NCBI GenBank assembly: GCA_017445115.1
Contig: JAFSUU010000068.1
Coordinates: 1 to 29,336 of the forward strand
Direction of reading: 5' to 3'
Length of the DNA: 29,336 bases
Source of the DNA: Clostridia bacterium
Lineage (GTDB): Bacteria > Bacillota_A > Clostridia > Oscillospirales > CAG-272
Position 1 is the first letter of the stretch; every line of letters starts with the position of its first letter. This document shows, in pieces, positions 1-7,972 of the stretch. The notes beneath the pieces are model-generated. The model was not told the origin of the DNA. It ran no database searches and worked only from the letters and a program-made list of their open reading frames with translations. The translations under genes and the position numbers were made by a program.

Positions 1-16
1 CCCCCCCCCCCCCCCC
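1..16. other. Poly-C run at the window edge
   Basis: Sixteen consecutive C residues open the window, followed by 13 bases before the stop codon of the first gene. No other homopolymer of this length occurs in the window. It sits exactly at the edge, so a sequencing or assembly artefact at a contig end is the simplest reading. Confidence 0.6.
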
Positions 17-29
17 GCTTTTCGGCAAT

Positions 30-776
30 TTATTTTCTATTCTCCATTTTAACGAGCGACACCTCGCCGCTGCCGAAAGCGGACGTAAGGTCCGTCTCCG
101 TTACCGTCATGACCGAATATCTGACCGACGCCTTAAAATATCCGAAGTCGGAATATTCACCGTCGCCGTTGTCAAGAGTCAGTTTCACGGTATCGCCGTC
201 GGCTGTATATTTGCCAAACGCAAGTATAATGTTGCCTTTTTCATCCGTTTCATACCCGCCGAGCATTTGAGCGATATTCTCACGGGTGGGCTCGAAAAGC
301 GATTCAAGGAAAACTTTCATATTGAGGTCGTTTATTCCGTGTTCCTCAAAATACTCTCTGGAAAGACCGGTCGCTTCGATAAATTCGTCCGAATGCTTTG
401 AATAATGATCGACGATGGAAGAGATCGCGGAATTCAGAGATACGATAATTGAAGCTTTATCCGCCGTTATCGTGTACGTTCCGTCTTCATTGAAAATGAA
501 ATACTCCGAGACGTCCGTATACTTTATATCCACGTTATTTGACGGAAGCGCCTCCTCAAGAGAAGCCGAAATACCTCCGAACGCTTTATCCCCTTCTATC
601 GTCAATTTCCACGTTCCGGCAATACCGCTCGGCAGCGGAGTCCTGAATACGAACACGTACAAAAGCGCCGCGATTGCGCAAACTGCCATTATGCAGGCGA
701 CAACTACAAGAATAACGCTGCCCGCTTTGCTCTTTGCGGAAGCCTTTTCCTCATTAAGTTCCGGTTTTTCATTCAT
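30..776 (-). CDS. Membrane-anchored extracytoplasmic protein of unknown function, exporter accessory
   Basis: This 248-residue protein has a charged N-terminus, one hydrophobic segment at about residues 20-43, and then an outside domain of about 200 residues. The domain opens with GTWKLTIEGD and contains FNEDGTYTITAD. Such GTW...DGTYT patterns occur in small lipocalin-like or DUF5640-type domains of Clostridia, but that is a resemblance only and I do not recognise a function. The start is backed by GGAGG nine bases upstream. It is the last gene of the exporter operon, 33 bases after the second permease, so it may be an accessory or cargo-handling protein of that transporter. There is no lipobox cysteine; it appears anchored by an uncleaved helix. 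Confidence 0.8.
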   Translation of the reverse strand: MNEKPELNEEKASAKSKAGSVILVVVACIMAVCAIAALLYVFVFRTPLPSGIAGTWKLTIEGDKAFGGISASLEEALPSNNVDIKYTDVSEYFIFNEDGTYTITADKASIIVSLNSAISSIVDHYSKHSDEFIEATGLSREYFEEHGINDLNMKVFLESLFEPTRENIAQMLGGYETDEKGNIILAFGKYTADGDTVKLTLDNGDGEYSDFGYFKASVRYSVMTVTETDLTSAFGSGEVSLVKMENRK

Positions 777-809
777 AATCGATATCCTCCGAAAGGTTTT
801 TGCTCCGTC

Positions 810-1994
810 CTAACTTCTCAGGCGGCGCACGGCGTCGACGGCGTAAGCGAGAATGATCGCCGCGGCGGAATAGATCGCGCCGTAACCGACGTATGCGTAT
901 GAGAGCACGGCTTTCAGCGCGTACGTCACCGGGAAAAGAAGGTCGGGATGGAACGGGATCACAAGGCTGACGAAAACGGGGCAAAGCGCCGCGCACGCCA
1001 AAAGGATAGGCGGTATCGCCGCGCCGAGCGCGAACGGACTGCCGAACACCCTGCACATAAGCGTACAGAACGACGCCGTGGCAAGCGCGAATATCGCCGC
1101 CGCGGGTATCTCGTACGACGCAGACGTGAAAGTTCCGCTGAGGATCAGCGCGAGTACCATTGCGACCGACGACGCGATCGACGACGCAAGATTTGACGCG
1201 AAGAAAAGCGGAAGCCTTTTCGATGCCGGCACTCTCGAATAAAATCCGTTCTTTTCATCCTGCATCGAATAGAGCGACGCGGCAAGCACGCAGATCAGCG
1301 ACGCGAGCGCTGCGATCCCTCTCACGGGAGACGTCAGATAGTCGGTCTCGACTGTCGCCTGCTCTTCCGAAGCGACGAGAAATTCAAATTTCACGATACT
1401 CTCTTTGAACGCGAAATCCTTATAGTACTGCATGAACTCTTCCTTATCGGGATAGAGTCCGACTTCGGAAACGTCGTCTCTGAACGTTTCGTATATTTCC
1501 TTCGACAGCTCGCGGAACAGCGCGCCGTTCAGCTTTTCGCGGACAAGTCTTATAATGGAGTCGTCCTCTCTCTGATAGATATTTGCCGCGGTCAAGTCGT
1601 AAGAGATGTCATTTGCGTATTTTACGAATTCTTCGCCGAGTCCTGCGGGGATTATCCAGGCGGCGTCGGCTTTTCCGAATTCCACCTGTTCTATCGCGCC
1701 GTCGGCGTCGGGATACTCTTTGAAGTTTACGACGCTTTCCTCATTCATCAACGCGTCGACTACTCTGTGAGAGACCTCGTCCGCGCCGCCTTCGGCGACG
1801 AGAATTATCGTTTTGATGCCGCTTTCCTCTTTTGCGGCGAGGGACATCATACCGCCGAGAAGCGGAATGAGTATCAGAGTAATGATAAAGACCGGCTTTT
1901 TGAAAAGCCTTTTCGCGAGCATAAAGAACCAGACGGCGCACTTCCGCGCAAGGTTCATCTTATTGCCCGGGGCGGATCCGAAATTCGAAGTCAC
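810..1994 (-). CDS. ABC-2 type transporter permease (second subunit)
   Basis: This 394-residue membrane subunit probably forms one half of an ABC exporter channel with the permease just upstream. It has one hydrophobic helix at about residues 30-50, a large soluble section to about residue 215 that should face outside, then five or six helices to the C-terminus. That is the topology of the ABC-2 / YhgE-Pip-like permeases. The start codon is GTG in a GTGA overlap with the stop of the preceding permease. GGGAGG lies nine bases upstream and no good ribosome site precedes the internal ATG, so I keep the GTG. The substrate cannot be deduced. Confidence 0.85.
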   Translation of the reverse strand: MTSNFGSAPGNKMNLARKCAVWFFMLAKRLFKKPVFIITLILIPLLGGMMSLAAKEESGIKTIILVAEGGADEVSHRVVDALMNEESVVNFKEYPDADGAIEQVEFGKADAAWIIPAGLGEEFVKYANDISYDLTAANIYQREDDSIIRLVREKLNGALFRELSKEIYETFRDDVSEVGLYPDKEEFMQYYKDFAFKESIVKFEFLVASEEQATVETDYLTSPVRGIAALASLICVLAASLYSMQDEKNGFYSRVPASKRLPLFFASNLASSIASSVAMVLALILSGTFTSASYEIPAAAIFALATASFCTLMCRVFGSPFALGAAIPPILLACAALCPVFVSLVIPFHPDLLFPVTYALKAVLSYAYVGYGAIYSAAAIILAYAVDAVRRLRS

Positions 1995-3238
1995 GATTCG
2001 TCACCTCCCGTCTTTATCTTTCGCACAACCGCGGAAAGCGCAATGAAGAGCGCGGCGTAAAGCAGAAGGAACGCAAGGGGACGCGCAACGCTCTCCCCAG
2101 TGAAAAAGCACTCCGCGTATCTGAACGCAACGCCTCCGGGAAGGACCGACGCGATCTTCTGCACGGTTACCGGGAAGAACGACGACGGATAGAAAAATCC
2201 CGAGATATACGCAGTTGAAACGGCGGCGGTGAACTGAAGCAGAACGCCCGGGACAAGTCCGCCCGCGATCTCGTAAATAAATATCTGTGCCGATGAGACG
2301 ACAAGGCAGACCGGCGCGAGTGAAAGAGCGAACAGGACGTAGTCCGGAAACGTCTTTCCGCCGGTGAACTGCAAAACTCTGCCGTCGGAAAGCACCGCTC
2401 CGCCGAGCATCACTATCGCCGCAAGGAACAAAAACGAGAATATGAAATACGCGGCATTCTCGCAAAGCATTTGTCTCACCGCACCGATCCGGCGCGAGAG
2501 CAAAAGTTTCGGGAGGGAATAATCTTTTTTCGCAAGATGCGAAGCGCACGCGACGCCGAAGAGCATCGCAAAGAATATTACAAACGCGGAGAAATAATAT
2601 GTACCTATCGGGAACGAGTCATCGTTTCCGATATCGTGGACCTTGATCGTTTCGTTGCGCTTCAGAATGAACTCAACGTATCTGACAGCCCACGCGTCGG
2701 ACAAAGGATCCCGGTCGCGCCACGATATACCGCGGTCGTACATATACCTGTCCCCGCCGAATACCGACCGCTGCGCCTCGTCTGCAAGCGTTTCGGCGAC
2801 TTTGATGAACTCGGTCACCAGCGCTTTTACAAGTCCGACGTCAGCGCCCTCGGAGACGAGAGTGACCGGAATGAACTCGCCGCGCGCCGCCGATTCGATG
2901 AAATCGTCGGGAACTCTGAGATACATTACGTACGTTCCGTCATTGATTCCGCGTTTTGCTTCCTCTTCTTCGATCGGAACAAATTCCACCGACAATCCGG
3001 CTTCGTCAAGCTCGTTCATCGTGTTGACGGCGAGGCCTATAAACCTCTGGTTCATATCGCCGACGATACCGATCTTGAATATTTTTGAGCCGTCGTCGTT
3101 CATCTTAGCCGTGTGATCGACGATCAGCCATCCGAGCCCCGCTATCGCGGCGGCGGTGATAAGCGATACGAGGATAACGACAGGCGACGACTTTATATGC
3201 CCTTTCAGCCTTGACAGAAAATATCTGAACGCCCTCAT
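1991..3238 (-). CDS. ABC-2 type transporter permease (first subunit)
   Basis: This 415-residue permease has one N-terminal helix (about residues 18-42), a long extracytoplasmic section with conserved-looking acidic patches, and a C-terminal bundle of about six helices starting near residue 215. It has the same architecture as the neighbouring permease but is not closely similar to it, so the two probably make a heterodimeric membrane domain. It begins in an ATGA overlap with the ATPase gene and ends in a GTGA overlap with the second permease. The three genes are therefore translationally coupled. ABC-2 exporters of this class move drugs, lipids, polysaccharides or peptides; nothing here picks one. 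Confidence 0.87.
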   Translation of the reverse strand: MRAFRYFLSRLKGHIKSSPVVILVSLITAAAIAGLGWLIVDHTAKMNDDGSKIFKIGIVGDMNQRFIGLAVNTMNELDEAGLSVEFVPIEEEEAKRGINDGTYVMYLRVPDDFIESAARGEFIPVTLVSEGADVGLVKALVTEFIKVAETLADEAQRSVFGGDRYMYDRGISWRDRDPLSDAWAVRYVEFILKRNETIKVHDIGNDDSFPIGTYYFSAFVIFFAMLFGVACASHLAKKDYSLPKLLLSRRIGAVRQMLCENAAYFIFSFLFLAAIVMLGGAVLSDGRVLQFTGGKTFPDYVLFALSLAPVCLVVSSAQIFIYEIAGGLVPGVLLQFTAAVSTAYISGFFYPSSFFPVTVQKIASVLPGGVAFRYAECFFTGESVARPLAFLLLYAALFIALSAVVRKIKTGGDES

Positions 3239-3906
3239 ACGGTGAGCATCTCCTCAAGGCGCGACTCTCCCTCGCCCGGATCGTGAGCCGTGAGCACACC
3301 GTCTTTCAGCACGTAGATCTTATCGCAAAGGTCGAGCTCTTTTACGTCGTGTGTGGCGATTATTGTGATGCCGCCCGCCTCGCGAAACTTACGAAGGTAG
3401 TCCGAGATCGACTTGCGGCAGAGAACGTCGAGCGCCGACGTCGGCTCGTCAAGCAGAATGACGCTCGGCCTTTTAGCGACGGAACAGCCTATCGACAGAC
3501 GTTTTTTCATTCCCCCGGACATTCTGGAAACTCTCGTCTTCAGAAATTCGTTTATACCGAGAAGACGGAGCACCCCGGAGTCAAGTTCCGACTCCATATC
3601 TTTTTTTGAATACCAGAGGAGCAGGTTGTCCTTTGCGGAAAGCTCTTCGATCAGAGGAGTTCCCTGCGGAACGTACCCCACCACTCGCTCCCGCAGCGCG
3701 CGGTCCTTCATCAGGCTTTCGCCGTCGGCGAGAAAGTCGCCCTTGCCCGTGAGCACTCCGGAAAGTATCCCGAGCAGAGTCGATTTTCCGCTTCCGTTGA
3801 CGCCGACGATCCCGATGATCGAACCGCTTTCGGCTTCGAACGAAACGCCGCGGAGAACCTCACGTCTGCCGTATTTTTTTCTTATATCACAAACGCTGAT
3901 TTTCAT
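3235..3906 (-). CDS. ABC transporter ATP-binding protein
   Basis: This 223-residue ATPase should power the two ABC-2 permeases that follow. All core motifs are visible: Walker A GVNGSGKST (residues 35-43), Q-loop Gln81, signature SGGMKKR (130-136), Walker B VILLDEP with catalytic Glu154, and switch His186 in ATHD. Length is normal for an exporter-type single nucleotide-binding domain. I start at the ATG at 3906, which gives MKISVCDIRKKYG, the usual beginning of the fold. A GTG at 3930 would add eight residues but has no ribosome site. Only a weak GGGGGA precedes the ATG. No clear promoter is visible in front, so the operon may depend on readthrough from the zinc-ribbon gene. Confidence 0.93.
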   Translation of the reverse strand: MKISVCDIRKKYGRREVLRGVSFEAESGSIIGIVGVNGSGKSTLLGILSGVLTGKGDFLADGESLMKDRALRERVVGYVPQGTPLIEELSAKDNLLLWYSKKDMESELDSGVLRLLGINEFLKTRVSRMSGGMKKRLSIGCSVAKRPSVILLDEPTSALDVLCRKSISDYLRKFREAGGITIIATHDVKELDLCDKIYVLKDGVLTAHDPGEGESRLEEMLTV

Positions 3907-3940
3907 TTTTCCCCCGTTTGAGAGTATCACTTAAAAGATA

Positions 3941-3974
3941 TCCGGCATCCGTTACCGGTGAAACGGATGCCGGA
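3941..3974 (-). terminator. Hairpin between the zinc-ribbon gene and the ABC operon
   Basis: A perfect 13-bp stem (3941-3953 with 3962-3974) encloses an 8-base loop. On the minus strand it is followed by TATCTTTT. It lies between the stop of the zinc-ribbon gene and the ATPase start. It can act as an intrinsic terminator for the former or as a partial attenuator ahead of the exporter operon. Confidence 0.75.
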
Positions 3975-4008
3975 CGATACGTCAATTATTGTTCTTCTGT
4001 ATCAAAGA

Positions 4009-6171
4009 TCAATCGAAATAATCGAATGCGCCGTCAAAATCTCCGAGATTCGTCAGCGCCGAAAGCAGCTCTTCGGGAACGCCCGCCTTTTTGAGGCCGT
4101 CGAGGAAAGATTCGACGTTCCATGATTTGATCCAGCCCAAAAAATCATCGATGTTGTTGAACTCTACCGCACCGGAAGGCACGCTCTTGTCGAGATCGAC
4201 TTTTTCGTTCGCGGCTTCGCCCTTCAGAGTCAGGAGCTCCTGTCCGAGGACCTTCAGCGCGATATCAAAATCCTGCTCGCCGCCCTTATACTCGAATCCG
4301 ATAGCAAGCTGGATCTGAGTGAGCATCTGCAGATTAAGTCCCTCGGGGAGCCTGTCGCCGATGTCGCCGTTTTCAATGAAATCGAGGAGACCGCTGCCGA
4401 GAGAAACGGTGATCTTACCGTTCAGCTCGCCGTCCTTTACGCTTTCTCTGTCGAAGTTTTCAAGTTTGATCTTGAGAAGCTGGACTTCGCTGTCTTCACC
4501 GGACGGGACCATGGTCGCGTTCACGTCGCCGGTGAATTTATCGCCGTCAAGCTCGCCGAGACCGCTTACCGTGATATTCGAGAAGGAATAAGGATTGTAA
4601 TAATAGTAATCGTCATAGTAATCGTCGTCTTTGGAAACGTCGATCTTCAGCTCGAACGCGCACTTACCGTCGTTTTCAACTTTATTGAAACCGAAGGTGA
4701 TGCCGCCGTCAATGATCGCGAGTTCGCGTCCGCAGACTTCAAAGTCGCCGTTGACGCGGGAGATATATTTTGCGATGGGGCTGTTCAGGTATTCCTTGTA
4801 TTCATCGCCGTATTCTTTTACTATCTCGTCATACTGATCAAAGTAATTCTGAAGCTCCTCGATCATCTTGTCTATGGCATTGTAGAACTCCTGCTTTGCC
4901 GCTGTGAGATCGACGGAGCCTTCCATCTTCGCGACAACGGGCAGGATAGTATCGAGGATGCGCTCGACGTCGGAGTCTCCCTTTAATTCCTTAAGGACGT
5001 TGAGGTAGATCTTCTGAATATCGTTGAGCGTGATATTCACTTCAAATACGGTGAGCTCTTCGGAAACGCCGTTGACCGTGACGGTCTCCGTCTTCTTTTC
5101 AACGTTCCCGATGCTGTCGATCACGATTGTGAGATATCTGTTGACGAGCTTTTCAACGTCACTTCCGGAAAGATCGTTTATAACGTCTCTTACGGATCCG
5201 GCAGCATCACCGCCGAGTGCGCCTTCAATATTCAAGCCGCCGAGCAATGAATCGAGATTGAGCATCGATCCGATATTCGAAAGCCCGTTCAGATAATCGA
5301 GGCCTGAGGAATTAAATATACCCGACAGGTCGTCGGCGGAAAGAGATATGAACTTATCGCTGAGTTCGGGAATGCAAAGATATACTTTTTCGTTCTGTTT
5401 ATCGTATCTGACCTGAACGCTGAGCAGTTTTCCGCCGGAGAGCGAGATCGCAGCTTCCGCCGCGGAAGCGTTGTCGTCAATATCCGTCTTAAGGTCAAAC
5501 CCTACGCTTGAAAGCCAGCCGAGGTCTATGCCGAGCTGTTCTGCGATAGGAGCGAGGATGGTCTGATTGATTCCGATGGTAACGTTCACGCTGTTGGGAG
5601 CGCCGGACGATTTTTCCGTGTACTCTTTAGCAGTTTCGTAATAGCTTGCGACGTCCTTCGCGATTTCGTCAACTCCTTCGCCCTCGACTGTCTTGAAATA
5701 CTTTTCGTCGGAATAGAAAGTCTTCGCCATAAACGCCTTGGTCTGCTTCGGGAAGATCACGAACGCGAGACCTACCACGAGGCCGAGAACCGCAAGAACT
5801 GACACTATCGAGATGAGCACTTTCTTGCCGGCGCCGGACTTCTTTTTCTGAGGAACAGGCGCGGCGGGTGCCGCATAAAACTGTCCCATCTGTCCCTGAG
5901 GAGCATACTGTCCTTGAGGTGCATACTGTCCTTGAGGTGCATACTGTCCTTGAGGTGCATACTGTCCTTGAGGTGCATACTGTCCTTGAGGTGCAGTGTA
6001 AGGCTGCTGAGGTGCTGTGTACTGCGGCTGCGGAGCCGTGTACTGCTGTTCGGGGACTGTATTCTGCTCGGCGGGAGCCTCGGGAGCTGCAGCGGCATTC
6101 AAAGATGCGCCGCAAGCACCGCAGAAGACTTCCCCTTCTTCACATTTGTTTCCGCAATTCGGACAAAACAT
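4009..6171 (-). CDS. Zinc-ribbon, membrane-anchored protein with QYAPQG repeats
   Basis: A 720-residue protein of unknown function. It begins with a four-cysteine zinc ribbon (Cys3, Cys6, Cys17, Cys20), followed by an Ala/Pro/Gln/Tyr-rich linker (about 25-115) with about six QYAPQG units. Then come a basic patch and one membrane helix (about 124-146) and an outside domain of about 570 residues. The ribbon should be cytoplasmic. The outside part holds an Asp/Tyr-rich stretch encoded near 4587-4631. Such zinc-ribbon/helix/outer-domain proteins are common in Clostridia and mostly uncharacterised. I choose the ATG at 6171 because AGAGAGG lies eight bases upstream and the ribbon starts there; an upstream start at 6216 would add 15 unrelated residues. 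Confidence 0.87.
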   Translation of the reverse strand: MFCPNCGNKCEEGEVFCGACGASLNAAAAPEAPAEQNTVPEQQYTAPQPQYTAPQQPYTAPQGQYAPQGQYAPQGQYAPQGQYAPQGQYAPQGQMGQFYAAPAAPVPQKKKSGAGKKVLISIVSVLAVLGLVVGLAFVIFPKQTKAFMAKTFYSDEKYFKTVEGEGVDEIAKDVASYYETAKEYTEKSSGAPNSVNVTIGINQTILAPIAEQLGIDLGWLSSVGFDLKTDIDDNASAAEAAISLSGGKLLSVQVRYDKQNEKVYLCIPELSDKFISLSADDLSGIFNSSGLDYLNGLSNIGSMLNLDSLLGGLNIEGALGGDAAGSVRDVINDLSGSDVEKLVNRYLTIVIDSIGNVEKKTETVTVNGVSEELTVFEVNITLNDIQKIYLNVLKELKGDSDVERILDTILPVVAKMEGSVDLTAAKQEFYNAIDKMIEELQNYFDQYDEIVKEYGDEYKEYLNSPIAKYISRVNGDFEVCGRELAIIDGGITFGFNKVENDGKCAFELKIDVSKDDDYYDDYYYYNPYSFSNITVSGLGELDGDKFTGDVNATMVPSGEDSEVQLLKIKLENFDRESVKDGELNGKITVSLGSGLLDFIENGDIGDRLPEGLNLQMLTQIQLAIGFEYKGGEQDFDIALKVLGQELLTLKGEAANEKVDLDKSVPSGAVEFNNIDDFLGWIKSWNVESFLDGLKKAGVPEELLSALTNLGDFDGAFDYFD
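5889..5996 (-). repeat. 18-bp in-frame tandem repeat (QYAPQG)
   Basis: Units of 18 bases run end to end from 5907: four identical copies, a fifth differing in the last base, and a degenerate copy at 5889-5906. There are no spacers. Each unit adds one QYAPQG hexapeptide to the linker between zinc ribbon and membrane helix. Copy number could change by slippage without breaking the frame. Confidence 0.95.
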
Positions 6172-6266
6172 TTCAAATACCTCTCTTTCGGCGTTTCGCG
6201 GTCGATGCCGCGTCAAATTTATAAACGTATAAATAAAAACATTTTCGCATTTTATATTCTATGTAA

Positions 6267-6295
6267 AATATATTATAAATATCAGATTTTGTCAA
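6267..6295 (-). promoter_or_regulatory. Sigma-A promoter of the zinc-ribbon gene
   Basis: On the minus strand TTGACA (6290-6295) and TATATT (6267-6272) are separated by 17 bases in AT-rich DNA. This leaves a leader of about 90 bases to the start at 6171. It is arranged back to back with the plus-strand promoter at 6353-6381. Confidence 0.8.
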
Positions 6296-6352
6296 GTGGT
6301 GTTTCGATTTTTTATCTGATGCATTTCATTCGCTGCCGGGCAAACGACGTTG

Positions 6353-6381
6353 TTGACAACGACTTCAACGTGTGATATATT
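6353..6381 (+). promoter_or_regulatory. Sigma-A promoter of the PNPOx-like gene
   Basis: TTGACA (6353-6358), a 17-base spacer, an extended TGA before the -10, and TATATT (6376-6381). Transcription should begin near 6388. This rules out the GTG at 6387 as a start and supports the ATG at 6429. Confidence 0.85.
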
Positions 6382-6428
6382 GAAAAGTGAAAAAAACGGC
6401 GAAGCCGAAAACAGAAAGGACCTTATCC

Positions 6429-6821
6429 ATGCAAAGAGTTTGTGAATTCTTAAAATCGGCAAAAATTTATTATCTCGCGACGGTGGAAGGCGACGCTCCG
6501 AGAGTGCGCCCGTTCGGCACGGTCAACATTTTTGAGGGAAAACTCTATATCCAGACCGGCAAGGTCAAGCCGGTTTCGCATCAGCTCGCCGCAAATCCGA
6601 AGGCTGAGATCTGCGCTTTCAAGGACGGAAAATGGCTCCGCCTCTCCGGTGAGCTCGTCGAAGACGACCGTGTGGAGGCTAAAAAATCGATGCTCGACGC
6701 ATACCCGGAGCTCCGCGGAATGTACGACGAAAACGACGGCAACACCGAAGTCCTGTATTTCAAAAACGCGACCGCGACTTTTTCCGCATTCGGAGCGGCG
6801 CCCGAAACATATACGTTCTGA
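6429..6821 (+). CDS. Pyridoxamine 5'-phosphate oxidase-like FMN-binding protein
   Basis: This 130-residue protein looks like a small split-barrel flavoprotein of the PNPOx-like superfamily. The pattern FLKSAKIYYLATVEGDAPRV (residues 7-26) followed by RPFGTV, and later YIQTGKVKPVSHQLAANP, is typical of this group. Members bind FMN or F420 or act as flavin-dependent reductases; most have no proven substrate. It is about as long as the shortest members and probably dimeric. The start is the ATG at 6429, preceded by AGAAAGGA; an in-frame GTG at 6387 coincides with the predicted transcription start. The next gene follows after 41 bases on the same strand, so the two are probably co-transcribed. 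Confidence 0.82.
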   Translation: MQRVCEFLKSAKIYYLATVEGDAPRVRPFGTVNIFEGKLYIQTGKVKPVSHQLAANPKAEICAFKDGKWLRLSGELVEDDRVEAKKSMLDAYPELRGMYDENDGNTEVLYFKNATATFSAFGAAPETYTF

Positions 6822-6848
6822 CTTTCACGCCGTTTTGGACATAAATCC

Positions 6849-6854
6849 AAGGAG
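6849..6854 (+). promoter_or_regulatory. Ribosome binding site fixing the DUF4003-like start
   Basis: AAGGAG is placed eight bases before the ATG at 6863. That ATG is in a different frame from the long downstream reading frame. The site is therefore evidence that the gene is split by a frameshift and does not start at the ATG at 6886. Confidence 0.8.
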
Positions 6855-6862
6855 AAAATGAA

Positions 6863-7848
6863 ATGAAACCCGAACTTCAAAGATCATGCTCCGACTTCAT
6901 ATCCAACAGAGAAGAGGTCAAAAAGCGTTCAAAGCTCAGTTTTCCGAAGTATATCCTGTCTGCTCGAACATATTTCTCTCGCGCGGAAAGACTGCCGACG
7001 CCGAGACGATCACGAGATGCCGCGGCATAATCAAGGAAAACGCCGGCATCCTCAACAATTTCCGCGGGACGGTATATGCGCCCGCAGCCTGCATACTCGC
7101 CTGCTCGACAGATCCCGAGGGTAAAATGGCAAAGGCGTCCGAAAACTACAAAATGCTCAAAGACTATTTCAAACGCAGCGAATATCTCGCCCTCACAGCT
7201 CTTCTTCTCGCCGATACGGTAAACGAAAGCGAAACGCGCGGCGCTGCCGAAAGGGGCAAAGCTATCTATGATCTGATGAACGAAAAGCACCGCTTCCTCA
7301 CCGGATATGAAGACAGCATTTTTGCCCTGACGATGGCTTTCTCCGAAAAAAGCATCGAACAGCTGACAGACGAGATGGAATTATGTATGGAAGAGCTTGA
7401 CGGTATATCTTCGAAAAATACGCTCCAGACCGTCGCACAGATACTCGTTATGAGCGACAGACCCGCGAAGGAAAAGTGCGCGAGGTTCAAAGAACTGTTC
7501 GAGGCGCTCCGCGCTTCCGGGCTGAAATACGGAAAGTACTATGAACTCCCCGTGCTCGCATCCCTTGCCGTCACCGACAAAGACATCTCAGAGATCATAT
7601 CGGATATTTCAGACGTTGACGGTTTTCTCGCGAAACAAAAGGGTTACGGCGGACTGTTCGGGCTCGATAAAAAGTCGCGTCTTATGCACGCGGCGATGAT
7701 CGTTTCCTCGCTCTATTCACCGTGTTCTCCGTCATCAAGCAAAGACATAGCGTCTCTTGCCTCCATGATCTCGATAGTGGCAATGCAGATAATTATGATA
7801 ATAGTGATCTCGAACTCCGTGGCGATGAGCGTTTCCGCATCACATTGA
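6863..7848 (+). CDS. DUF4003-like protein, apparent one-base frameshift near the N-terminus
   Basis: The long frame resembles DUF4003 proteins of Bacillota: FLSRGKTAD, then RGIIKENAGILNNFRG, then YLALTALLLAD, and a hydrophobic small-residue C-terminus. Function is unknown. The natural start is the ATG at 6863 with AAGGAG eight bases before it. That frame reads MKPELQRSCSDFISNREEVK and then turns to nonsense at the five-A run 6920-6924. Adding one A joins it to the long frame (VKKAFKAQFSEVYPVCSNIF) and gives a 328-residue protein of normal family length. A real mutation or a homopolymer sequencing error could both explain this. If it is translated as written, only a shorter product from 6886 would be possible, without a ribosome site of its own. 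Confidence 0.68.
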
Positions 7849-7866
7849 TCCGAAAAAACAGTTGAG

Positions 7867-7890
7867 GGGGAGCTTTTGAAAAAGCTCCCC
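7867..7890 (+). terminator. Hairpin downstream of the DUF4003-like gene
   Basis: GGGGAGCTTTT and AAAAGCTCCCC form an 11-bp inverted repeat around two bases, followed by TTAAATATTT. It starts 18 bases after the stop codon at 7848. The long A/T part of the stem means it may terminate in both directions. Confidence 0.75.
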
Positions 7891-7925
7891 TTAAATATTT
7901 CCGCATAAACGCTTTTTGAAAGAAC

Positions 7926-7959
7926 GCGGGGAAACTTTTTTCCGAAAAAGTTTCCCCGC
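7926..7959 (-). terminator. Terminator of the histidine kinase gene
   Basis: A perfect 15-bp stem (7926-7940 with 7945-7959) has a 4-base loop and ends 13 bases from the kinase stop codon. The stem itself carries T and A runs in both directions, so it probably serves both converging transcripts. Confidence 0.78.
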
Positions 7960-7972
7960 TGTATCAATTCTC

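Noticed and set aside
1..29. A terminator or biological poly-C tract at the left edge
   Set aside because: No hairpin accompanies it and it lies exactly at the edge, so an assembly artefact is more likely.
5889..5996. Regular repeats that could suggest a CRISPR array
   Set aside because: Units are directly adjacent with no spacers, are 18 bases long, and encode a hexapeptide in frame.
6387..6428. A longer N-terminus for the PNPOx-like protein starting at GTG 6387
   Set aside because: The GTG coincides with the predicted transcription start, so it would lack a ribosome site; the ATG at 6429 has a good one.
6917..6926. Programmed -1 frameshifting at the A run in the DUF4003-like gene
   Set aside because: CAAAAAG is not a full slippery heptamer and no strong downstream stem was seen; mutation or sequencing error is simpler. 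Kept only as an alternative.
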